DNA from: Chara braunii
Taxonomy: Eukaryota > Streptophyta > Charophyceae > Charales > Characeae
Assembly (NCBI GenBank): GCA_003427395.1
Contig: BFEA01000160.1
Span: 1,297,409-1,322,331 of the forward strand
Length of the DNA: 24,923 bases
Direction of reading: 5' to 3'
The notes under the pieces are model-generated. The model was given only the letters and a program-made list of their open reading frames with translations. It was not told the DNA's origin and did no database searches. This document shows, piece by piece, positions 18,927 through 24,923 of the stretch. Numbering within the stretch: the first letter of the stretch is position 1; every line of letters begins with the position of its first letter. Both the position numbers and the translations under genes were made by a program.

Positions 18927-19150
18927 TACACTCGAATGAAATATGATTACCTCTTCTCAACGACGTACTTAAAGTCTACTAATCTTCATCATAGGGAAGT
19001 AAAAGGCAAGCCAATGATATATAGTTTCACTATATATGAATGAAAGCTCAATGACAAGTAAATGGTATACCAACACGCACAAAATGAGGCCTTCTCAGCG
19101 ACTTATCCTATTGGTCTTCATCATCTGGAAGTGAAAGACATGCCAAGGCT
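18880..19150. repeat. Tandem duplication of the gene's 3' end, 132-138 bp period
   Basis: AGCTC-ATGACAA, CTTCTCARCGAC and CTTCATCAT-GGAAGT-AAAG-CA-GCCAA occur in order twice: about 18897-19013 and about 19047-19150. On the minus strand both copies encode the same C-terminal peptide (LACLSLPDDED in the gene, LACLLLPYDED in the duplicate), each followed by a stop. The duplication therefore copied the last codons and the downstream sequence. Confidence 0.7.
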
Positions 19151-21720
19151 TTCTCGCTGACCAATTTGGGAATGTGCACTCTATTTTCCAAATGCAACGT
19201 CCTTGATGACCAGCTCCACAAAACACAGTTCACGTGCTGCCACTGCTGTGCTGTTGTGCTGTATTTGTTCCATATCTTCTTCCATGCATTTGCATATTGC
19301 AGAGAAAGACTTTTGATGACAGGTTGTGGCACCCAATATTCAATAAGAACATGATTGAAAGCAGGCGACTTCCTATCGTTGTCAATATTAGAAATGACTC
19401 TACCCATCCACACGGGAACTCCCTCATCGATATCATCTTGCGAAAGACGCAAGAGAACGAATTGATCATTTTCGACATCCACAACCGGGTCGAGCTCTGT
19501 TTTTGGACGCTCATTGGCAGGCATAACAGACAACGGCTCCTTATTCTCATTGCTCTGCAAGAGGAAGGCAATATCAATATCCTCAGCATCGTTCTTCGTA
19601 ATTCTGTCCCGCGAGGGCCAAAAGTCAGCCTTGAGTGATGTTTTCGCAAAGCCAGACCCATAATTTTGCTCGATTGTGTCCATGAAAGTTTTCCAGTGTG
19701 AAAGAGCACTCTCCTTTGAGAAGCTAGCCTCATCTTTCATTCCCAACCACTCGTGCAGCTTATTTTCCAACCACTCAACAAACGTCTTCACGCCTTCAAT
19801 TCCTTATTTGAAATCCGAATTCTTATCCTTAGCGGGTTGACCACGTGATGTTTCTGCAATAGGTCGAATAGGTGACGGGAGAACAGGTGAAGGTTCGAAT
19901 GGCCATTCGGGTTCAGCATATGCTTTATTTTCATCTCGTTTAAAGCAATAGGCCGGAGAATACCAGTTCGGAGAAGTGCAATACTCTTTCCACTGGAACA
20001 CAGGATTGTCATCTTCCATATAAAACCTAAATAAATGTGGCTTTGTATGACCGGTCAGTTTGTTGACCAGGAAGGGCTTAACAGCTCCCCGCCAGTTAGC
20101 AATTTCATCAATGAATGTGCACAAAGGACGCTCTTTTTGGGAACCGGCAATGAGTTTGAACAGGTCGAGCATAGTATAAGCATCCTGCGTTTTCAGTTTG
20201 CGAGAGAAATGACTGAAAGTGGCATCAGCATCCGTATGTGTATGCCCTACCAACATAAAACCGAATTCGACTTCTTTGAAGTAGCCAAATTTCACCAAAG
20301 TTGGGGCTAGAGACAAAACGTATTTGTTTTTGTTTTCTCTCCAGCAGTTGTCGGCTTGTATCGTCAATTTAGGAGGTAAGTCGCTTGTCGCCTGTATGTC
20401 ACGCAAGACTTTCATAAAGGATGACACCACAGCATTGGAATCATGTGGATAGCAAGGGTACCATGTGTGAACATGCACCGATGGTGAACTTGAACGGCCG
20501 TGTGCGATAATAACTGTTAAATTTGTTTTCATCATTGGAATATTCGCGAATGCCTTCGACTTATTTTCCCTGCCAAAGTGTGGAATACTCGTCTTGCTTT
20601 AGTCCATACCGTCAATAATGATGCATAAACTGTTGGAACCTGGTCTCTTCGACTCATCCTTCCACACCTCATAAGCAGCACGGTGTTGGAGCTGCAAGTC
20701 CAAGTGTTTGTCGCGTTCCGAAACGAAATAATCACGCACATGTACGAACTTCGCAGAATTGATAGATTCTTTGAACTCAACACACTTCTCGCATTTCGCA
20801 AACTTTTGATCAACTTCATGGAATTTCACATGCCAGAAGTGTGTTCTCCACATGTTATAAAAAACTTGGAGAGAAACAGAAGGGACACCCAGGTTGTCAA
20901 ATTGTGACTTCAACAACTTATAAATGTGAACCTTGTTATAGCAAGCAGGCAATCTCAAAACCACTCGTGATTCTCCATCTTTGATCCGCATGTCATTGGG
21001 CATGGAATCTCCATTGTCACGCACAAAGGAGCTTAGTTTGCCGAACATCGTCGCATATGTTGCAGATGTGCGTCTGAGTCCAGTGCTGTCATGCTCCGGC
21101 ATGATATAACCTTTTGACAAAGTCGCTCTCTTTTCAAAAAATGTATTCCTGCACACACCCAGTGTGAAACACCATGCACTAATGCACACCTTTCTTTTCC
21201 CCATAATAGGTTGCACAATATCTTTCTCATCTTCCACGAAGGTGAACCTTTTTAACGTTTCAACCCACCATGCATCTCTACTTTTGTGATCCTTACAGTA
21301 ATATGCACTTCGGACAACTTTGATGTCTTCCATGGTCATGCGAGCGCAACAATCTTGTTTACAACAAACTTGTCCACACACACTCGCCAGTGCTTTTTTG
21401 GTGAGCTTTTTGTGAGTTGTTTGCATAATCTTCTTTGACGAAGGCATTTTGATACGGAAAGTATAAGGACGCTTCTCCGACGACAATCGTTTTGGAAAAA
21501 TGTCATCAAAATCAGAGATGACATCAGAACTCTCCACACCGTTGCGACAGTAGTAGTCAGTGCCATCATCATCGCAAGGTTGTGGATGATCAATTTTGTG
21601 TGGAGAACTGTTGGCGTCAGATGACATCGAAGCACCAGATTCCGAACCATCTTCATCACTCTCGCCAAACAGAAGGTCTGTGCACTCGAAATCTCGTAGT
21701 GAACTTCTCTGCACCCACAT
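19108..21720 (-). pseudogene. DUF7869-type (RNase H/integrase-like) protein, two in-frame stops
   Basis: One minus-strand frame runs 871 codons from ATG at 21720 to TAG at 19108-19110, broken by TAA at codon 374 (20599-20601) and codon 639 (19804-19806). In order it has an acidic N-terminus (1-75), a Cys cluster CGQVCCKQDCC (115-125), SAWCFTLGVC (181-190), CEKC (310-313), then LCIIIDGMD (D370, D373), QADNCWREN (D457) and GHTHTDADATFS (492-503). The IDGMD, DNC-REN and GHTH-D motifs match, from memory, proteins annotated as DUF7869, thought to have an RNase H-like fold. The first stop follows IDGMD, where relatives have Gln, so CAA to TAA is likely. The second follows SDFK. Both sides of each stop keep frame and character, so the gene decayed recently. 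Whether the family is a transposase or a host gene I cannot tell. Confidence 0.7.
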
Positions 21721-22109
21721 GATACGATTTACGCCCCTCAACGACTACACGCCAGACATCCCTGCTTGGGATGATGATATAGTCTGAACTTCGTGGCGAC
21801 ACGAAGAAGGCCGAAAATAAAAAAAACGATTTTACTTTTTCTTGGAATATTGCTAAGATAGATTCTCCCAATTATGTACGAAGAGATCTTTCGTTATTTT
21901 TACCAAAAAGAGTTTTCAATTACATAGGATATATTCAATAATGACTTTCAAATAATTGGAACCAAGATAGAAAACAAGTCTTTTTTTTTCCTTATTCTTG
22001 GGAACCATTAACTTGAGTATTAGAAAAAAAAATATATTCTCTTATTTCGATTATCATATTCCATGAGTTAATAGATGCTAATAGTTGAATAAAGTTCAAA
22101 GACAAAAAA

Positions 22110-22355
22110 ATGGTGATGAAAAATAAAAATTTAATATATATGTTTGAAAAAATAGATAAAATGGCTATGCGAGATTGGTTATTTGAATATCCTCTAAAAA
22201 CTAAATCGAACTCTATTCGACGTACTGCTCCTTTTTCATTGATTTATATATCTACTATATGGATTATTATTCAAAAGAGCATAGAGGATGTCCAAATGGA
22301 TATTCGATTTTTCCATCCTTCTCCGGGAAAGGTCATATACGTATGTATTCCGTAA
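22110..22355 (+). pseudogene. Unrecognised ORF in the organellar insert
   Basis: An 81-codon frame with ATG. It includes MAMRDWLFEYPLKTKSNSI, a hydrophobic FSLIYISTIWIII segment that could span a membrane, and IRFFHPSPGKVIYV. AT-rich codon use fits organellar DNA. It could be a fragment of a mitochondrial or plastid gene or an intron ORF, but I cannot name it. A short upstream frame (about 21836-21945) has NYVRRDLSLFLPKRVFNYIG. Confidence 0.35.
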
Positions 22356-22399
22356 TCTGGCGAAATTAATTCAATTCTAAAAATAAATCGTCTGTATAC

Positions 22400-22561
22400 G
22401 TGATCCTTTGGTTACTTGTGGCAGATTGTTTACTTTTAGGCTGGATTGGATGTCAACCTGTGGAAGCATCCTATGTAACTATTGGACAAATTGCATCAAT
22501 TTTTTTTTTCTTATACTCTGCAATTACGTCCTTTCTTGGTAAACTAGAAGCAAAACTTATC
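22400..22561 (+). pseudogene. cob: Mitochondrial cytochrome b, C-terminal fragment
   Basis: The frame reads [34 protein letters not shown], then FFFLYSAIT and LGKLEAKLI. This is the last transmembrane region and C-terminus of plant/charophyte mitochondrial apocytochrome b, including the GWIGCQPVE and GQIAS signatures. Nothing of the upstream roughly 330 residues is present. After LI at 22561 the frame runs through foreign sequence (antisense of the rps4 piece) to TAA at 22598-22600. It could not function in the nucleus. Confidence 0.9.
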
Positions 22562-22797
22562 TCCATTAATAATAACAAACTCTTTTGTTTGTCTAAATAA
22601 GTATACGGTTTTTTTGCTACTTTTTGAACAGGCAGATTTCCATAAAAAATAGATAACTTTCTAATCGCTTGTAATTTTTGTGAAAATTCACCGGCCTTGT
22701 TTGTTTTTTTTTTAGCCTTCGAATTTTTTTTATTTTTTTTTTGAGTAAGTTTTTTTGTTTGCCAAACATTTTTCGAGATTTGTCGACAAGTTAAAAC
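22561..22797 (-). pseudogene. rps4: Mitochondrial ribosomal protein S4, N-terminal fragment
   Basis: The minus strand reads, without a stop, TCRQISKNVWQTKKLTQKK, a Lys-rich segment with KAKKKTNKAGEFSQKLQAI, RKLSIFYGNLPVQK and [11 protein letters not shown]. This follows the N-terminal part of liverwort/charophyte mitochondrial rps4 closely. The usual start (about 5-8 residues before TCRQ) is missing, and homology ends at 22561, where the cob fragment begins on the other strand. About 79 codons remain of a protein that is usually near 195 residues. Confidence 0.87.
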
Positions 22798-22818
22798 ATT
22801 ATTTTTTATATCTTATTC

Positions 22819-22864
22819 TAATAGTAAATAATTGAATGAATGATCATTCAATTATTTACTATTA
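22819..22864. repeat. Perfect 21-bp inverted repeat, 4-nt loop
   Basis: The arms at 22819-22839 and 22844-22864 are exact reverse complements (left arm begins TAATAGTAAATAATTGAATG), with ATGA between. It lies just upstream of the rps4 fragment, in the AT-rich spacer. Such hairpins are common in organellar intergenic DNA. Confidence 0.93.
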
Positions 22865-23030
22865 TTTATATTATGTATTATTGATTATTCAATGACAATA
22901 ATAAGAGAGAAAATATAATTAAATTATTCATGAGAATTATATAAAGTATTCATGAACAATTCAAGAAGAAATGATTTATATAGATCATAAACTCATGTCG
23001 TGAAATTTAATTAACTTACAAGAAAATCAA

Positions 23031-23200
23031 ATATGCATAGAATCAATATATACATATGCATAGAATCAATATATACTTATGTATTATATTATGATTATAT
23101 TATATTATATATTTTATTATGTAATTATATTATGTATTATATTATATATTTTATTATGTATATGGTATATGATATTTTATTATGTATATGAGTATGATAA
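23031..23200. repeat. AT-rich tandem repeats in the organellar insert
   Basis: A perfect 23-bp tandem duplication (begins ATATGCATAGAATCAATATA) lies at 23031-23053 and 23054-23076. It is followed by repeated TATTATATTATATATTTTAT-like units (about 23092-23160) and two TTTTATTATGTATATG units to about 23190. Confidence 0.85.
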
Positions 23201-23289
23201 ATTATCATTCATAATTCATTCCCTATTTAATCTATAAATAGACAAAATCTATACAAGAAATATAATAGAAAATGATCAATAATAGATGC

Positions 23290-23580
23290 GTTCCTGTCAC
23301 TGGAGGCGGTCCTACCCTGACCTTCCGAACCTTCTGCATCAGAGGTTTTCACTGGTCCGCCTAAGGCTGGAGATGCACTTTCGCATGTGGTTTCTTCACA
23401 CGCAGCCGTCCGGGACCTTTTATGATAAGGAGATTCTGGAGTTATTTGAACGTCTTGTGAAAACATTGGCAGGTCCGGCGGAGGAAGCTCATCATTAGGC
23501 AGTATATTAGATGCCACACAGTCCATGCTTTCCAAAGTTGTGTTGGCAACTTGCAGCGGTGAATGCCCACCACAGACCAT
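23290..23580 (-). pseudogene. Short ORF cut by the organellar insert
   Basis: From ATG at 23580 the minus-strand frame encodes about 97 residues rich in Ser, Pro, Glu and Asp (NDELPPPDLPMFSQDVQITP; GPVKTSDAEGSEGQG) up to the organellar junction near 23285, then runs into AT-rich sequence and a stop at about 23227. It has the acidic, disordered look of the start of the large pseudogene on the same strand at 21720, with the insert between them. A shared origin is inference; I recognise no domain. Confidence 0.35.
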
Positions 23581-23802
23581 TTAAAACGTTTTTGCGATGA
23601 CAAAACAGTGGACCACTGGCACAAGACATGCATATCAGTAACAAATCCGCAGCTAGATGGATCACATGCGGTATATGTAGAGTGCAACACATATGGTTCA
23701 GCGCGGCCACTGCCAGCCACACACAGCCGATGTAAGGCCCGTGAATGCGGAAAAAAATAGTCTTCAACAGAAGCGATGCACGAGAGACACGGCGACTGGC
23801 TG
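23581..23802. other. Non-coding, no feature recognised
   Basis: Balanced composition and no recognisable gene or repeat between the ORF start at 23580 and the palindromic array. Confidence 0.4.
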
Positions 23803-24860
23803 TCGTGTTGAACACGATGATCTCCCGCCACGGTCGTGTCGAACACGACGACGCATCATCGCATTGCACAACACAACAGGCGCACACGGCGAGTGCCATC
23901 GTCACCGTATTCTCACGACAGCGCGGTCATGTTCAACATGCCCGCGCTCAACCGTTGTCGTGTCACGATCGATGCCCGTGTCTGTATGACAACCACCGCC
24001 GTCCACCGCCGTTGTGTTGAAGATCACGATGAGCGACCGCCTGCTTGTTGAACGTGATGGTGCTTTCGTGGCGAACATGTCCCCGCTCGACCATCGCCTG
24101 TTGAACATTACCACCGGCACGGCGACGATTCAACGCGGTCGATTTCAACACTACGAGAGCGACCGTCATCACATTGAACACGAAGGCGGGGTCGGGGGGT
24201 GCCACCTCGGTCGTGTTCGACACGATGACAACGACCGTCATCGTGTTGAACACGACGACGGGGTCGTGTTCAGCACGTGGTGTACATGCCCGTGCTCGAC
24301 CGTCATCGTATTGAACTCGACCTGCGGTTGTTTTCAACACGAGGACAACGACTATCATAGCTTGAACACGACGGCGGGGTCGGGTGGTGCCACCGCGGTC
24401 GTGTTCGACATGATGACAGCGACCGTCATCGGTTCGAACACGATGGTGGGGTCATGTTCAGAACGTGCTGTACATGAATTGCTGCTATAGGGTCTCCGTC
24501 GTGTTCGACACGATGACGGGTTGAGCGCGGGCGTGCACGCCACGTGCTGAACATGACCCCACCGTTGTGTTCAATCCGATGATGGTCGCTGTCACCGAGT
24601 AGAACACGACTGTGGGGTTGATGGCTGCCACTGCGGTCATGTTCGTTACGATGACAACGACCGTCATCGGGTTGAACACGACGGTGAGGTCGGGGGTCGC
24701 CACAGCGGTCGTGTTCGACTCGGTGATAGCGACCATCATCGGATTGAACACGACGGTGGGGTCATGTTCAGCACTTGGCGTACACGCCCTCGCTCAACCC
24801 GTCATCGTGTCGAACACGACGGTCGTCGTGTTGGACTTGATGATGGACGGCTCTGTGAAC
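23803..24860. repeat. GC-rich array of TCGTGTTSAACACGA palindromic modules
   Basis: GTCGTGTTGAACACGA, TCGTGTCGAACACGAC and similar near-palindromes recur throughout. The clearest module is GTCGTGTTCGACACGATGAC, about 7 nt, then GTCATCGTGTTGAACACGAC, itself an inverted repeat. Variants lie at about 24210-24255, 24396-24444, 24636-24684 and 24706-24754. In places a second block (GGGGTCATGTTCAGMACGTG) follows. Open frames exist on both strands because stops are rare in this motif; I do not regard them as genes. Confidence 0.8.
24496..24822. repeat. 115-bp inverted repeat, about 95% identical, 97-bp spacer
   Basis: The left arm (24496-24610) and right arm (24708-24822) are reverse complements with 6 mismatches in 115 positions by eye. 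The 97-bp spacer contains its own inverted module (about 24636-24684). Transcripts or single strands across this region could form a long hairpin with a branched tip. Confidence 0.85.
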
Positions 24861-24923
24861 TGCGGGAGAGATTTTGTTGACGTTATGAAAAACCACGAAT
24901 GATGAATAGAAGTAGTGGATGGG

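Larger units (their letters stand above)
21835..23285. other. Organellar DNA insertion (NUMT), AT-rich
   Basis: The sequence changes sharply to very AT-rich near 21835 and back to GC-rich near 23285. It contains a recognisable end of mitochondrial cob (22400-22561) and the N-terminal part of mitochondrial rps4 (22561-22797), plus AT-rich spacer, a hairpin and tandem repeats typical of organellar intergenic DNA. Only the cob and rps4 parts are proven mitochondrial. The outer parts could be mitochondrial or plastid. A misassembled organellar contig is the main alternative. Confidence 0.72.

Noticed and set aside
19234-19638. Plus-strand ORF opposite the DUF7869-type pseudogene
   Set aside because: It is antisense to a frame with clear protein character and has none of its own.
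22400-22600. cob reading frame through to the TAA at 22600 as one gene end
   Set aside because: After 22561 the residues come from the antisense of rps4, so the stop is accidental and not the natural cob terminus.
24014-24490. 158-codon His/Asp-rich ORF in the palindromic array
   Set aside because: Both strands and several frames are open because the module lacks stops, and the peptide simply mirrors the repeat.

Overview
This is nuclear DNA from a large, repeat-rich eukaryotic genome. I found no intact gene with a normal start, a single open frame and a stop. The content points to the green lineage, most likely a charophyte alga such as Chara: the mitochondrial cob and rps4 fragments have plant/charophyte-type sequence, and the retroelement pairs a zinc knuckle with GIY-YIG and reverse transcriptase domains in a way I associate with charophyte repeats. 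The species assignment is inference.

Layout. 1-755: microsatellites, an 11-bp G-rich minisatellite and a dispersed short repeat. 756-7096: one decayed Penelope-like retroelement with a 12-bp target-site duplication, two direct pLTRs and hammerhead-ribozyme-like motifs in both. Between the pLTRs lie a zinc-knuckle/coiled-coil ORF, a GIY-YIG endonuclease and a reverse transcriptase, with the endonuclease upstream of the RT (permuted order). 7097-11150: non-coding, with a tRNA-derived SINE head, a MITE-like inverted-repeat element, a second tRNA-like relic and a diverged repeat series. 11151-11740: a 66-bp satellite broken by a 50-N assembly gap. 11741-15690: non-coding with a CT/CTAT microsatellite. 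15694-16962: a perfect palindrome, a third tRNA-like head, a hAT-like MITE and an old tandem duplication. 18253-21720 (minus strand): a long pseudogene of the DUF7869 type (RNase H/integrase-like motifs) with two in-frame stops, a duplicated 3' end and a further conserved-looking ORF downstream. About 21835-23285: an AT-rich organellar insertion in which the end of mitochondrial cob is joined tail-to-tail to an internal piece of rps4. 23290-23580: a short minus-strand ORF that may be the separated 5' part of the pseudogene. 23803-24860: a GC-rich array of palindromic modules containing a 115-bp, about 95% identical inverted repeat.

How the parts relate. The retroelement domains form one mobile unit: pLTRs with ribozyme motifs, a nucleic-acid-binding protein, a nicking endonuclease and an RT. 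Stops and frameshifts in every domain show it is dead. The minus-strand pseudogene, the organellar insert and the palindromic array are neighbours in one decaying, recombination-prone stretch, and the insert may have split the pseudogene from its 5' end.
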